DNA from: Elmis aenea
Lineage: Eukaryota > Arthropoda > Insecta > Coleoptera > Elmidae
Assembly (NCBI GenBank): GCA_947652605.1
Contig: OX393581.1
Span: 24,732,788 to 24,796,787 of the forward strand
Length of the DNA: 64,000 bases
Direction of reading: 5' to 3'
In this document: positions 1 through 12,147 of the stretch, one piece after another
Numbering within the stretch: position 1 is the first letter of the stretch
Layout: each line of letters starts with the position of its first letter
Notes under the pieces: model-generated
What the model was told of the DNA's origin: nothing
Database searches by the model: none
Seen by the model: only the letters and a program-made list of their open reading frames with translations
Program-made: the position numbers and the translations under genes

Positions 1-333
1 ACAAAGTTGGTTGTCATAAAACAAAAACGAATCGATCTAGGAAAAAATTGTGACCACCATCCGATTCGGCTTATAAAGTTGCTTGGGAAATGTTTTTACA
101 CTTTTGAAACATTTCAAACTCCAAAGGAGTTATAGACGATTTTCAAAAATCGTATTTCCTAGTTTTTCCTAATTTTTTCATATATCGTTTGAGATATTTC
201 CAATTTGTCTTTAGATTATTAATAAGCACAAAATTTAGCAATTTTGCCAAATTTAAACCTATAAGTACTTACTCTAACTATTATAATAAGCGAAATCCTC
301 ACGCTTAAACTCGAATTTCAATCAAGCTGTACA
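1..333 (+). repeat. Partial arm of a long-armed Tc1/mariner-like fold-back family
   Basis: This stretch matches the outer arms of the larger element at 22217..24987 and the arm at 8626..9242. Shared landmarks include AAAGTTGGTTGT, a purine-rich AACAAAAACG, CCAAAGGAGTTATAGACGA and the run up to CGAATTTCAATCA. It ends in a degraded copy of the usual CACCCTGTATA terminus (here AGCTGTACAGG). Only one arm is visible because the window starts inside it. It is non-coding. Confidence 0.7.
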
Positions 334-335
334 GG

Positions 336-740
336 AAAATTTTTGAGTAAATAAAGTTAAAATTGAAAATCTACTTATTATTTTTCACAAAATCGTATTT
401 GACTAAACAAAACATGATCGCTGTAGTAATTGACATTTTCCAACTTGTCTAATTGTGTTTTATTATTTTTTGACGAAAAATTATTATTTTGTTAGCATTA
501 AATTAATATTTTTTTAATGCAATCGCAATTAGAATTTAATTGTCTGTCAGAATCAATAAAAATTTAATTTTTATTTAAAAAAAGTTGACTATCGCCAGTC
601 AGACATATTTCATCGTAAAAAAAGCATTTGAACCTCATTCGATAGAAAGGTTTCGACGATTTACAAAAATATAAGGTTTATAGGGGTTTTCTCTTAAAAC
701 AACAAAGTTATAGGGGTGCGACAGTCAGACTGAATCACCC
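336..740 (+). repeat. Half copy of the GTGCGACAGTC fold-back family
   Basis: The second half of this stretch closely matches the right arm of the complete fold-back at 12148..13029. Shared sequences include ACAAAATCGTATTTGACTAA, the CGACGATTTACAAAAAT stretch and the terminal GGGTGCGACAGTCA...TGAATCACCC. Only one arm is present, directly abutting the arm fragment that ends near 333. It is a truncated element with no coding potential. Confidence 0.7.
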
Positions 741-2148
741 GAGATGCATAAACATTAAAACAAAAACCACAATGTAATGTAAATAACTGTTGTTATTTAT
801 TTCTTTGCATTTTTCATACATAATTTATTTATCAAAATAACGTATACGATTAAAATAAGTGATATAACTCTCAAAAGTGTTACATTAAGCATTCGTATTA
901 TATTATCCAAAAATTTCCGTTTTGAATAGATTGTTTGGCCGTGAATGTAACCATTTCATATCAGAAACCTCATTATTTTCAGAAATTTATCTCTACAAAC
1001 ACGAACCGCCTACAAGTAAACTAATTAGTAGTTTGCATATATGAACAATTAACACGGTATATAACTGCCCATAAACATCAGAGTTGGCGTTATTTAAAGG
1101 CATAATTTAAACGATAATGCCCATGTTGCTGCCTTACAAGTGCTGGTTTCTTAATTACTTCTTCCAGCTCAATCAAAACATCTGCTACATAAAGTGGATT
1201 TAAAACAACGGACAGCTGAGAAGTTCAATTATATCGTTATGAATTCATATTTCCTTTCGAGATAATTTACAGAAAACTGCAACCTTATTAATAACAAATT
1301 ATCTGCACACTAGTGCATCGTAAATGAATTCATATCGCGAGACTTTTTTAAGATAAAAACATAAAAAACAATAGTTTTGTATAGATACATCAAAGAATCA
1401 ATCGACTTATATGATTTTGAAAATATTTTTTATTGAATGTTGATGTGAATTTAAATTTTTAACGTTGCAGTGGTGTTCTCAAAAAAACTCTTATAAGTCT
1501 TATTAGTTAGTAAAATGTCTTTATGGTGAACATTTTAAAATGATGTGGTTTCCGTGCGTGTATTGGCACACAATAAATTCACATTCAATTGTTGTATATA
1601 GGGGTGGGTTGTAATAGATTAGGGCCTTGGCACTCAAGCACAGCTGCCAAAATCTGTCTGTATATCAAACATACGTGTTAATTAAATTTTGAATCTGCAC
1701 AACTGTAGTTATGGAGTCTAAAAAGTGAAATTTGATGATCTTAATGCAATGAAAAATGAAAGAGCCAATAGTCAAAACTGCCCTCAAAAATTATTATTGA
1801 TATACAATTTTAAAAATTCGTAATTATGTAAATTGTAATATAAAGTTAGGTACATGTTAACATTCACATTGCTAAAATTTGTCGTTTATTGAAATTGCAT
1901 TGCAAAATGTCCACAATAAAGTCATCAAATGTCATTATATTCCCACGATGCAAGTTTAAAAGTGTGTTAATAATTTTAATCCAATTATTCTATGATGTTG
2001 GACCATCAAGAGGCGAAATGAGGGCTGTGAGAAATTGTGTGAGAGAACGAAGAATTTTAATTTCACATTTATACACATTAACGATCATTTAATTGTTTTT
2101 TTAATGCTTTACTTAAATAAATTTACTAATTTTTGTTTTTTTCGGTAA
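741..2148. other. Non-coding stretch holding the first copy of duplicated element 1
   Basis: There is no recognisable coding sequence here. Short open frames such as 1889..2092 have no similarity I recognise and sit in AT-rich sequence. The notable content is the conserved block listed separately at 1018..1220. The rest is unique-looking AT-rich sequence about 3.5-5 kb upstream of the slp gene, so it may be regulatory. Confidence 0.5.
1018..1220 (+). promoter_or_regulatory. Duplicated conserved element 1, copy a (possible enhancer or exon)
   Basis: This matches 17978..18173 in the same orientation. Identical blocks are 1018..1042 (TAATTA homeodomain core and TTTGCAT POU-like core), 1067..1080 (GCCCATAAACATCA, a forkhead-like ATAAACA core), 1082..1096 (AGTTGGCGTTATTTA) and 1132..1193 (62 nt, identical base for base by my reading). 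A GACAGCTGAG E-box lies at 1211..1220. Block spacing is conserved to 1 nt, while linkers differ strongly. No terminal repeats or target duplications are visible. On the minus strand the 62-nt core is open, reading ADVLIELEEVIKKPAL, with a TCTCAG acceptor-like site before it and CTT/GTAAGG after it, so a duplicated exon is the main alternative to a cis-regulatory module. Confidence 0.6.
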
Positions 2149-3457
2149 GGTAATTCCGGGACAGTTGCCCCACCTAAGGCAAAAAAATCACCTTTTAATA
2201 ATTTTTGACTTTGTAGTCTCCGAAAAAATGGATATGCCTAGCCAATTCAATTGAGAATAACGCACGACATTCAAAATTTGAATATTACGACCGGAAGTTT
2301 ACAAAAAAAAATTAAGCAAAACCATGTTTTTGGCCATCTCTCCCGACAGTGCGGTTGAGATGCCCCATATAAATGGGAGTGATGCCCCGGCCTTAAACGA
2401 TCAATGAAACCAAAAATATTTAATCCAAAATGTATTTTTATTGATATGTTACGAATCGTACACTCGATTGATCATATCAACTTAACACACGACGTCGTAA
2501 TGTACGACGACGATAACGATGGTAAAGAAGGACGAACGTTTCGACGCTTAGTCTGCTTGTTCGTCTTCTTAAAATATTTAGCTCGACGTCGGCTTTAAAT
2601 TTTTTTAATGTAATTTATTTACAGAACCAAGAAGTTTGTTTAAGATTACAACTTGACTTGTATTGAATGAGAACTTGTATCGAATTAATGCATGTGGTCA
2701 AATGAGAACTTGAATTAGAATGTATTTTGCAACTTGACTTACTACCTAACTATTACAAAAATGTTATCCCTTTGCTATGGTTGGTCATCCTAGCTAAGGG
2801 ATTTGTACCTGAACATATGTTAAAAAGATTTTGTTCTTCTTAATTCCTCTCTGAATTGTTCTGAAGACCATTGTCTTCTAGTTTTATCAGATGTTTTCCT
2901 CTTATACGTCGTAGGCATCTCTGAACATAGTTTATTTTTCATAAATAATGTCAATATAGTCTTTCTAGGATGCTTGTGTCACAGTAATAATTAATAAATT
3001 GATTAGTTGTTGCTGTATTGTGTATAAGGAATAGATGTTCCACCGGGGCATCTGTACCTCGATAAAATGGGGCAACTCTCCTTTTAGTACGGGTTAGATG
3101 CCCCAGGGAAAAAAAAGGAACTTAAAAGATACCGGTGTATTTTATTGCAATAATAACCTTAACAATGTATTTGAGAAGCTGGCTAAAAGTATTCCATGAA
3201 AAATAATAAATTTCGAATTGCCGGTATCTTTAAGTTATTAAGTACTACATTATAGCGCCATGTTAAAATAGTTGAACTCATCTTAATTTTGTTGACAACC
3301 GCACACCACCCGAAATTTTTGCCAACGGCAGTATGCCTTCCAGATAGCGACTGTTACGGAACAATAATACAGTACAAATTTTGGCATCTGTCATTAGCAT
3401 GCGAAAATAGAACAACCGAGGCATCTCTCCCAGTGGGGCATATCTCCCGGAATTACC
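2149..3457. mobile_element. Non-autonomous DNA transposon with GGTAATTCCGGGA ends
   Basis: The ends are inverted repeats: GGTAATTCCGGGA at 2149 and TCCCGGAATTACC ending at 3457. Inside each end lie repeated subterminal motifs of the type GGGGCA/TGCCCC: GTTGCCCC near 2165, GATGCCCC near 2350 and 2380, GGGGCATC and GGGGCAAC near 3045-3075, and GTGGGGCAT near 3434. No transposase can be read. Flanking target duplications are not clear (TAA on the left, TTA on the right), so the superfamily is open. Confidence 0.65.
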
Positions 3458-5584
3458 TTATTTGTATGTTATGATTTAAGCCTCACGACTTTTTTAATAT
3501 TAATATTTTGTTTATGTTACCATGCCCGTTATTCTTTTGGTATTGTATACATTTTCTCGTAAAAAAAAAATAATCCTGGTGTAATAGTCTGGTTTTCTAG
3601 TCCCCCACTGTGCACAATATTGAAGTCAACTACCCTTTTTGAAATGAGGGAGCACCCATATTGCTTACCCAGCGGTAACAATCCATGAAACTATTTGTGA
3701 AGTAAATTACTACCTACCCCAGAATTTTAAAAACCAGCAGATTTGTAACACTTTTGAAGCTGTTCAACTAGAAACAAGTTAACTATTACAATGTTCAATT
3801 TCCTTTTTCGTGTATCTGAAATGCAGTTATTGTGTAAATGTAAAAATCATTTGTTATTTATTTTTGCACACATAAGAATTTCACCTTATAGGAAGTGATG
3901 TCTCATGTCTAAAGGTTTTAGTACTATTGTTATTATTTGCGCTAATTTATGCAAGGTACGGACAGATATTTGGATGAATCGATCCAAAAAATGTTAATAC
4001 GTTTAATCAAAATGCCCATTTTATTTAAAAATTATTTCTTTATTAATTTAGAAGTTATGGAACCTTAAAGGAGGTGATCGTTTAAGTTTTAATACTAGGT
4101 ATATTAAATGTATCCAGACATTTATGCAAGATACGCAGACCTACGATTGAATCTATTTGAAATTGTTACCACGGCTTCAAATACGTTAGTTAAACATGTC
4201 CTGTTAATTTCAAAATTATTTCTTTATTGATTAGTTAACACTTACAAATAATCTGAACGCATAGCGATAGCTCGTGTTAAAAATTCAACACTGACTCAAT
4301 ATTTACTTTTCGTGGACCCAAAGATCATTTATAATAAGAAAGGTCGGCTTTTCAACATAATTCACCATATTTCAACGAAAAACTTAAAACTCAACTTACA
4401 TTGACGATGTGGTAGCCAACAAAGGCTTTGGGATCTAAAGAGTCGCCCGACAAAAATGCCGAAAACATAAATAAATATTTCGGATAGGGACTAGTTATTT
4501 TTATTAGCGTAGATTATCATAACACAGATGTTTCTAGAAAACAGGAATTTTATATTTTTGTACTTAAACGTGTTACTAATTTATACTGAATAATGTTTTA
4601 TTATTATGAAAAGCGCGGATAAATAAAAACAAGGTTTATTTAACAACAAACATTTCATTTATTCCTAGTAACTACATTAAGATCTCTATACTTTCAAAGG
4701 TCCTTAATTTTAAATTTCATTGATTAGTTCTTTTCTGTTGAGAATTTTCTGTGTAGTAGGTATATGTATAATTAACTTTAAATATCCTACGAAATGGTCA
4801 GTATTTAAGAAAAATTTACGTTTTACAGTGAAATAATTACTGCGTGTTAACAAACGATTAATAAAAAATAATTTCGTATTTACTTATACATATTTGTGTG
4901 CCTTAATTAGCTAAACAGTATGAGGTGGTTCAAGTCAAAATATACGCGCTAAAATAACATGTTAACTTCGTTTTCGTGCGAGTAATTTTATGTCGGATTG
5001 TATTTCTGATTAGAAAACAACGTACAAGATTCCGTGCTTGTGTGTAATTTCACGTAATGCACTCTTTACCTTTTGCAAATATGAACCTTAACTACAATAA
5101 AAATTTAAATAAAATAATTATTTTAAAATAAGGTATTGCAGTAGAATGTTTGGTTAATATATAAAAAGAGCATTAACAGAGACTAACTTACTTAGATAGT
5201 TTAAGGATTTGTTGTGAAAAAAGTGGTGTAGTTTACATGTTTATTTATCAATATGTTGTGCCTTTACACAATGCTTCATTTTGAAAAACCGCCGAATATA
5301 CACTAAGAATTTCCTAACAAGCCAACGCCAGTTATCTTTTTCCTTATCCTTTATATTATTCTTACAAATCACATTCATGTACGCTGCAAATACCTGCATA
5401 TATTATAGCAATCTCGATTAACAGCTTATTTAAGCTCGCTGCAAAGTGTAAAACATTAAATAAGTAACTGGTTTTAAAACCTTCCTCCACGCTAACTCCA
5501 CCCTGCTCCGGCTTGCCACACCCGTACCATATACTTAGAATGGACAGCTCCGCCACAACCAAAAATAGCGTCGGCTAACCGACT
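3458..5584. other. Upstream intergenic region of slp without genes
   Basis: No coding sequence is recognised; the open frame on the minus strand at 5362..5562 is a shadow. The sequence is mostly AT-rich and unique-looking. Its last 120 bases turn GC-rich and contain CCACAACC, an inverted ATTGGTTGAATAACCAA and a TATA-like TATAAG, consistent with the proximal promoter of the forkhead gene. Confidence 0.4.
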
Positions 5585-5660
5585 CCTTCCATTGGTTGAA
5601 TAACCAAGGCGTCACTTCAATATAAGTAACATTCCGGTAAAAATGTTTTAGTCGGGGGTT
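5585..5660 (+). promoter_or_regulatory. Probable core promoter of slp
   Basis: A palindromic ATTGGTTGAATAACCAA with an inverted CCAAT box lies near 5591-5607. A TATA-like TATAAG lies at 5621..5626. About 30 bases downstream is TTTTAGTCGG (5646-5655), a plausible initiator. This would give a 5' untranslated leader of roughly 100 bases before the ATG at 5755. The assignment rests on motif spacing only. Confidence 0.35.
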
Positions 5661-5754
5661 AAAGCTCTGTGAGGTATAGTTAGCCACGTTAAAGCATGTT
5701 TTAGTTTTTATTTAATAGTGTTTGTGTGGTAATTTTACACCCAGCAATGAAAAT

Positions 5755-6780
5755 ATGGTGCACTTAGCAGAAATACAAAACTTTAATCCTACAGTGATGG
5801 CGCACACACCGTTAAAATCTACATTCTCTATAAACTCCATCCTTCCAGAAACAGCCATAGATTCTCAACAAGCGCTAGAAGACAACGAATTCACTTCCAA
5901 CACATCAGAACCGGAAGCTTTTGATTCGGATTCAGATCTGGACGTGACGGGAACACCGCCTCCTCTGGACTGCACGAAATCATCAAAAGAAACCAAGGAC
6001 GATGACCAAAAGGATACAAAGAAAGCGAAAGATAAGCCTCCATACAGCTACAACGCTCTTATTATGATGGCGATTCGTAACAACCCGGAAAAACGATTAA
6101 CCCTTAACGGTATATACGAATATATCATGAAAAACTTTCCTTACTACAAGGATAACAAGCAAGGATGGCAGAATTCAATAAGGCACAATCTTAGTTTAAA
6201 CAAGTGTTTTGTGAAAGTGCCCAGACATTATGACGATCCAGGAAAGGGTAATTATTGGATGCTGGATCCTTCAGCCGAAGACGTTTTTATTGGTAGTACA
6301 ACTGGAAAACTTCGGCGTCGGTCCACAGCAGCTTCAAGATCACGTTTAGCGGCTTTTAAAAGAACTATGGTGTTTGGTGCGGCAAGCATGTTTCCGGGAC
6401 CTTTTTCCGGGTATAACCCTGCATTACTCGGCCTGTGTCCTAACCCGGCATTAATAGCTTCGATGTATCAAAGATATAACCCGTTCCTTCCTGCTCTGCT
6501 ACCGAAACCAACTCCGGTATCAACACAACCTTTTGGCATCGATAGACTTCTTGCGCCTCCTGATATAAGTCCACCTCTATTAAGACCACATCATCCTACT
6601 GGACTAGACTTTTATGGCAATTTTAGACTTCCCAGTCAATTAATTTACCACCCCCAACCTATATTTTCATCTTTGGGGCAATCTAGCACAGCTCATTCAA
6701 GCTGTTCAAATTCCCCAGAACCTAAAACAGTTCCAGGAGGTTTACTCAAACCTGTTACAGTGATAGCCAAGCAACTGTGA
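5755..6780 (+). CDS. slp: Forkhead transcription factor, sloppy-paired (FoxG family)
   Basis: This single-exon gene encodes 341 residues. Near the N-terminus FSINSIL (residues 24-30) is an eh1-type Groucho co-repressor docking motif. An acidic Ser/Asp-rich linker (about 50-66) and a Lys/Asp-rich stretch lead into a complete forkhead DNA-binding domain (about 94-187) starting [10 protein letters not shown]. It contains the recognition helix in [13 protein letters not shown] and wing-region GNYWMLDPS, followed by the FoxG/slp-type [11 protein letters not shown]. The C-terminal half is Pro-rich. In insects slp acts as a nuclear repressor in segmentation and head patterning (family knowledge). 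I chose ATG 5755 because an in-frame TAG lies at 5716-5718 and this is the first in-frame ATG; a second Met at residue 15 is possible. An out-of-frame ATG at 5747 opens a seven-codon overlapping uORF. Only one slp-like gene is present in the window. Confidence 0.96.
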   Translation: MVHLAEIQNFNPTVMAHTPLKSTFSINSILPETAIDSQQALEDNEFTSNTSEPEAFDSDSDLDVTGTPPPLDCTKSSKETKDDDQKDTKKAKDKPPYSYNALIMMAIRNNPEKRLTLNGIYEYIMKNFPYYKDNKQGWQNSIRHNLSLNKCFVKVPRHYDDPGKGNYWMLDPSAEDVFIGSTTGKLRRRSTAASRSRLAAFKRTMVFGAASMFPGPFSGYNPALLGLCPNPALIASMYQRYNPFLPALLPKPTPVSTQPFGIDRLLAPPDISPPLLRPHHPTGLDFYGNFRLPSQLIYHPQPIFSSLGQSSTAHSSCSNSPEPKTVPGGLLKPVTVIAKQL

Positions 6781-7123
6781 GCTCTATTTTAGCGCAATTA
6801 AATACTGAACAGGAATTTTCAAAAGATAGGTTTAATCAGCTTAGCACATTGAATTCATTACTGAAATTTTAAACCGAAGCTTTTAAAAATTATCGTGTTC
6901 TTTTAAAATAATTTTGTACATATTTATTGTAAAGTATTTTTAGTATTTATTAACATTTATTTATTTTATTCGCAAACTGTAAGTGAATATATTGTGACAA
7001 ACATCCACCAGTGAGTTTAGTTTATCTACAAAAATATTGTAGCGGCTTTGTTTTATACATTTGTTTTCTAACAGGCTGTATATTTGCGAAAAAAATCGCA
7101 TTGTTATATGTCGTTGATTATTT

Positions 7124-7129
7124 AATAAA
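7124..7129 (+). terminator. Polyadenylation signal of slp
   Basis: AATAAA lies about 345 bases after the slp stop codon, in a run of AU-rich sequence. Several ATTTA pentamers (for example around 6945-6965) lie in the intervening 3' untranslated region, a feature of short-lived transcripts. No other canonical signal is seen between the stop codon and this site. Confidence 0.6.
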
Positions 7130-7130
7130 G

Positions 7131-8625
7131 TTTTATTAGCAGAGATGTATTTATGTACCTGTAATATTTGCTCTTAAAACTCCACTGGACATTCAGCAAC
7201 TTTTGAAATCAACAAATGTGAAATTAGCATTTGCTGTTCCTTATAAATTATGATTAGCATTTTGGAAAGATATTGTTTAAGAACATCAAAAACAGTAAAT
7301 AACAATACCTTGCTAATTCACTATTTAATTTTTATTATGACTTGATTATTAGTTAATTGCAAGCAAGGGAGTTGCAGGTTTTACATGTTTTATATTTGTT
7401 ACTAAAGAAAAGTTTAGTCAAAATTATATTTTAATCGTTACTTGTGAGTGTCATTTCCTGCTATTAAAAGATCCAAATGCAAATAAATAAAAACCATTTA
7501 TACTATGAGTTTATCGTTGTGAAAACTAAATTAATCGAAGATGTGCAAACTATTATACCTCAAAGCTTTGTTCTTTCTAAATGTATTTCTTATCATTTAA
7601 TAGCTCAGCTGTAGGTGAAGGCATTAAACTTTTACGTCACTATTGTCGGTCCCTTTGAATGTCACTTGGTTGCTCAAGATATATTCAATACTTGCCCGAC
7701 CAATAATGTTCCGTTAAATAAAACGATTTAAACATCGATTACTCTGTCTTTATCTCATAAACTTCATTGTTTATTGTACATACAGTGATGCGCAATAGTA
7801 TGAAAACAGACAAATATCCAGAACACTATTAAAGATATTACCATAAAACTTGATATCTGACCGTTATCGCACCTATATTCCAGAATCTATGAAAATATTA
7901 AGGTTACAATACGATTTTCGGTTCAACCGGAAACAGACTCAAACTTTTAAATTTTTAATAAAAGACCCTGTATATTTTTTAATTTTTGGATTTCTCTCTA
8001 AGTATATTTTATAAATGTATAAATGGTATATAGGTCTAAAGTTAACCGTTATCGTGAAAATTACAGTTTTATGAAATTTTTAAGCGATAAAGCACATTCA
8101 AAAATGTTCAACATTCAAAAACTTTGAAGAGGCTGTAGAAATTCGTTTAAAATTTAGATTACCGATACACTAATAAACACTTTGCACTAGCTACAGTTTT
8201 AAAATAGTATACAGGGCCAAGCTTGTGAAACTTAAAACATCGATAACAATTTTTTTTTTAAATACCCTTTATATATTTTTACACAGACCACAGACTTACA
8301 GAAAATTTAATTTTCCTTCAAAAACATTCAGTCTGTTATATACTTAAACCTAAAATTGATGTTTTTAATATATCGCCATTTTATTGTTAATTATGAATGC
8401 AATGTAATATTTTCAAGTAGGCAATAAAGGTAGACAGAGACAACCTTGAAACAATTGAAAGAAAAAATAAGAGACTATAATTTTTTTCCCTGCGAATTTA
8501 AATCGAGGTTATTTATGCATTTATTTGTTGAATCAGTGTAATGAGATAATACTAAATCCTATAAACTATTTTTTTTTATATACAATACGACTTTACGAAG
8601 AAATTGTTTGTATAAATTACGTTTA
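7131..8625. other. Non-coding flank with one degraded repeat
   Basis: No gene is seen. From about 7781 (TACAGTGATGCGC) to about 8300 the sequence resembles the decayed interiors of the fold-back elements, including GACCCTGTATATTTTT near 7966 and an ACAGGGCCAAG near 8212. No clean terminal repeats can be paired. The rest is plain AT-rich sequence. Confidence 0.35.
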
Positions 8626-9242
8626 AAAAATTCGCAGCATCGCGTTTTTCTTCGTTTTTGAAGTTCATCTTTACGAATTTATCAATCTGACAGTAACAGA
8701 CTTTTAAAACTTTAAGTTTGTTGATTGGTTGTCATGGAAACAACATAAACTACCCTGACTGGCCAGCCTGATTTATAGTTGTTATTGTTAAAAAAGTATT
8801 TTTTCAAATTTGACAATTAATGTAGAAGTAAAATACCATGTGTGATACATCAATGAATTCAGAAAAATAAATGCTATTTGATTATGTAAATAGCAAAAAT
8901 TGCGCCCATAAGAAAAAATAAAGTTGGTTGTAATAAAACAAAAACGCATCGGTCTAGGAAAAATTGGTGATCACTATCCGATGCGGCTTAAAAAGTTGCT
9001 TACGCAATGTTTTTACACATTTGAAATATTTCATACTCCAAAGGAGTTATAGACGATTTTCAAAAATCGTATTTTCCGGTTTTTCCCAATTTTCTCGGAT
9101 ACCGTTTGAGATATCTCCAATTTCTCTTCGGATTATTAATGAGCACCAAATTTAGCAGCTTTGCAGAATTTAAACCTATATTCTGGCTATTATAATAAGC
9201 GAGATCCCCATGCTTAAACTCGAATTTCAATCACCCTGTATA
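8626..9242 (-). mobile_element. Single arm of the long-armed Tc1/mariner-like fold-back family
   Basis: This matches the right arm of the element at 22217..24987 along its whole length, from ATTCGCAGCAT to the terminal TTTCAATCACCCTGTATA. Within it, on the minus strand, an ATG near 8669 starts a transposase-like MNFKNEEKRD that then breaks down. The opposite arm is missing, so this is a truncated or solo arm. Confidence 0.7.
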
Positions 9243-10706
9243 TGGTGTACAGTCTCACCATCAGATCGGAACAAAAAATTATTTATATACAGTTAAAAGT
9301 TATTGTACAAATAATATCTAAATTACACTTTTATGTTAATTTTAAATTGTATTCAAGAAACTTTTAAGCTAATATACCTAATACCTACTAAAAACAAAAA
9401 GTCGTGTTTGAATATTACAAATGCGTAAACAATAACTTAATACTCTACTCAGTTAATAGGTATTATGAAATAAGTAAATTTTTTTTATAATAAAATTTCT
9501 TACAATGCAATTTCACAAAAAGTGCTAATGCCAATAAATTAAAATTAATTAATACTACTGAATGTTAACGACATTATTAAGGAAGCCTCATGCTTATGTC
9601 TAGTAGACACAACAAATAAGCTAATTAAAATGAAAAAATTGCAGGTCAGTGTAGCTTATTACGATAAATGCAAAAATTATTATGCAATACACATGTTTAT
9701 GTACTGTACAACATAATTATTTTAAAAAGACTTCATGTTGAATTTTTTAAAGCAAATTTTTGACGAAATTATTGTAGATTTGTATATTTTAGATCATGTT
9801 CAATATTTTGCCTGAGCCAAGTTTTTGATTACCACTTTATTCTGTTGTATGATAATACATGGTCAAGTTACTGTTATAAATTTGCGGTCGCCTACCTAAT
9901 TAAGTTGGATATACATATTTTAATTTCCTAGTACTCGATTATTTTCTAAACATGCATACATAATTACTGGCTTATTTAATGTTAGTCTAGCTTGTCTATA
10001 CCTAACTGAAGCTGTCTGACGCATTAAAATTCTGTCATGCATAAATATCCAATAAATCAACTAACAATTATAAACTATAAATTGTAGCTTTGTTACTATT
10101 AACATAACAAGTTGCGAATTTAATGGTGCAATAGCATTCGTACACTCTGTATAGAAATTAACAAGCCATGCATAAAAATTAAGCCTACGTCTTGAAAACA
10201 CGGCACGGAATTTGAATATAAATATATTTATTTATCTCTAGATTGTCACATAATTTGATCGATTGCCTCGCTGTGTCGGCAGCATTTAATAATTCATAAT
10301 AACACTACACTTCACTAGACATCAAGAGCTTTTAGATCCAACCGACTACGGCTGCATTTGATCATAGATCTCCTATAAGCAGTATGTTGTGAGCGCATTT
10401 TTAGTTGTCGTCTTACACAACATGATCGATGGGTTATGGATCTCCTAGAGAGATGAAAGCTAAAAATAAAAACAACTTGCTTGAATGTTTTTATTCTCAA
10501 TTTAACATTACAAAAAGAACACAATCAACATGTATTCTATGTGAAATATTGTTCTCAAAAATGTAAACTAATATAAGCCGTTCTAAACAAAACGATAGTC
10601 GATAATTAATTATTACTCCTACTAGGTTATATCCTCGAATCATTTTCAAACATTTTGAAGTGCCATACAATTTTTTTAGAAGCTTTTTTGACACAAATAT
10701 ATCATA
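9243..10706. other. AT-rich non-coding stretch
   Basis: I see no gene and no clear transposon end. The open frames on the minus strand at 10315..10524 and 10497..10694 have no recognisable similarity. The sequence is unique-looking, and a GC-richer island lies at about 10255-10450. Confidence 0.35.
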
Positions 10707-11740
10707 TATACCGGGTGTAATATTTTTTTCTTTAGTTTTGATTTTATAGATAAATGAAATTTAAGACAAGTATATGTGCAAAAAACCTGATTTTTTGAAC
10801 ACATGCACACAATTGTTTTACTTCCGGTTTCGCCGAAAATGACCCCAACTTGGTTATTTCAAATGGAACACCCCGTATATTTTTACATTATTGGAAAAAG
10901 GAAGCGATTTTGGATACAACTGCACTATTTTGGTTAATTTTCATAACCTCAAATAATTTTTGAACCAAAATTTATTTTTTTATTAAGTGTGCCGTTACCT
11001 GCATAAATTGAATTTTATTATATCAACAATTGTCCAAAAAACGTTTTCGAAATTTTAATTAACATTTAGGTTACTTTGATCGGCTTTGAAGGTTGCGGTA
11101 TCGGTTTTTTGACAAAAAGTCACTTTTTTTAAATGGAACTATGGTGGTACAAGCGATTATTAAAATGGAGCATCTTCTAACGAATTCATTGATACCAATA
11201 ACTTGTATTTTTATTAAGAGCCTGCTTAAGAAACTTCAAATTATTGTAAAGATTTATTACGAGATATTGTTAATCGCAGTACACTGTGCATAACTGCAAC
11301 AAAACAAAACAAATCATTCAAAACAAAAACAAGGTGCTATGGAAGAACGCTGTGGAAACAAATAAATGCTTGTTTACGTGTTTGTATGTCATTGCGGTGC
11401 TAAAAAAACGATTACACAGTCATTAAATTAAGCCTTAATAAGAAAATAAATTTTAGTTCAAAAATAATTTGATGTAATAAAAATTAACCAAAATAAAGCA
11501 GTTGTATCCAAAATCGCTTTCTCTTTAATAAATGTAAAAATATACTGGGTGTTCCATTTAAAATAACAAAGTTGGGGTCATTTCCGGCGAAACCGGAAGT
11601 GAAACAATTGTGTGCATGTACTTAAGAAATCCGGTTTTTTGCACATAGGTACCTATCATATGTGTAAAATTTCATTAATCCAAAATCAAAACTAAAGAAA
11701 AAACATGGTGTGTACCACACTTCATTTACACCCGGTATAT
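10707..11740. mobile_element. Fold-back DNA element (TATACCGGGTG ends)
   Basis: The left end TATACCGGGTGTAA and right end TTACACCCGGTATA are inverted copies. The inverted similarity continues far inward: TTCCGGTTTCGCCG near 10821 against CGGCGAAACCGGAAGTG near 11586, and AAATGGAACACCCCGTATAT near 10861 against ATATACTGGGTGTTCCATTT near 11541. The two arms nearly meet in the middle. There is no transposase frame, so it is non-autonomous, probably mobilised by a Tc1/mariner-type transposase with a TA target. Confidence 0.8.
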
Positions 11741-12147
11741 TGTGTAGAGTCTGTTTAACCTTTTTCCAAACTTTGGAGATAATTGAATACACTTGGGAGA
11801 ATTTTAACAATTTTAACAAGCTATATTTTTTTTATTAGAGCTTTTATTAGAGCTTATTAAGAGCTTTCGGTTCAGAATAAACATAGATATGTGTTAGAGA
11901 ACGTTCGACTTTTTCACAAAATTTGGAAAAAATTTTACAACTTTTAAATTTTTGACCATAAAAATTTCTAATCTATAGGTACATTAATTTAAAGAATTTT
12001 TGAAAACTATTGAAAGTATATAAAAAAAATTAGAAGGTTTCTAAGTAAGACATGTGTTGTTACAGTTAAAAGTATCTTTAACTTTTTAGCAAATTTTAAA
12101 GGCTATTGTACAACTTTTGAATTTTTGATTATAAAATTGCTGAACTA
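11741..12147. repeat. Decayed satellite-like repeats
   Basis: Irregular repeats share phrases of the type TTAGAGAACGTTC...CACAACTTTTAAATTTTTGACC, recurring about every 150 bases. They belong to the dispersed family best seen at 35264..36340. The block is cut at its right edge by the fold-back at 12148..13029 and resumes after it, so the fold-back inserted into the satellite. Confidence 0.5.
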
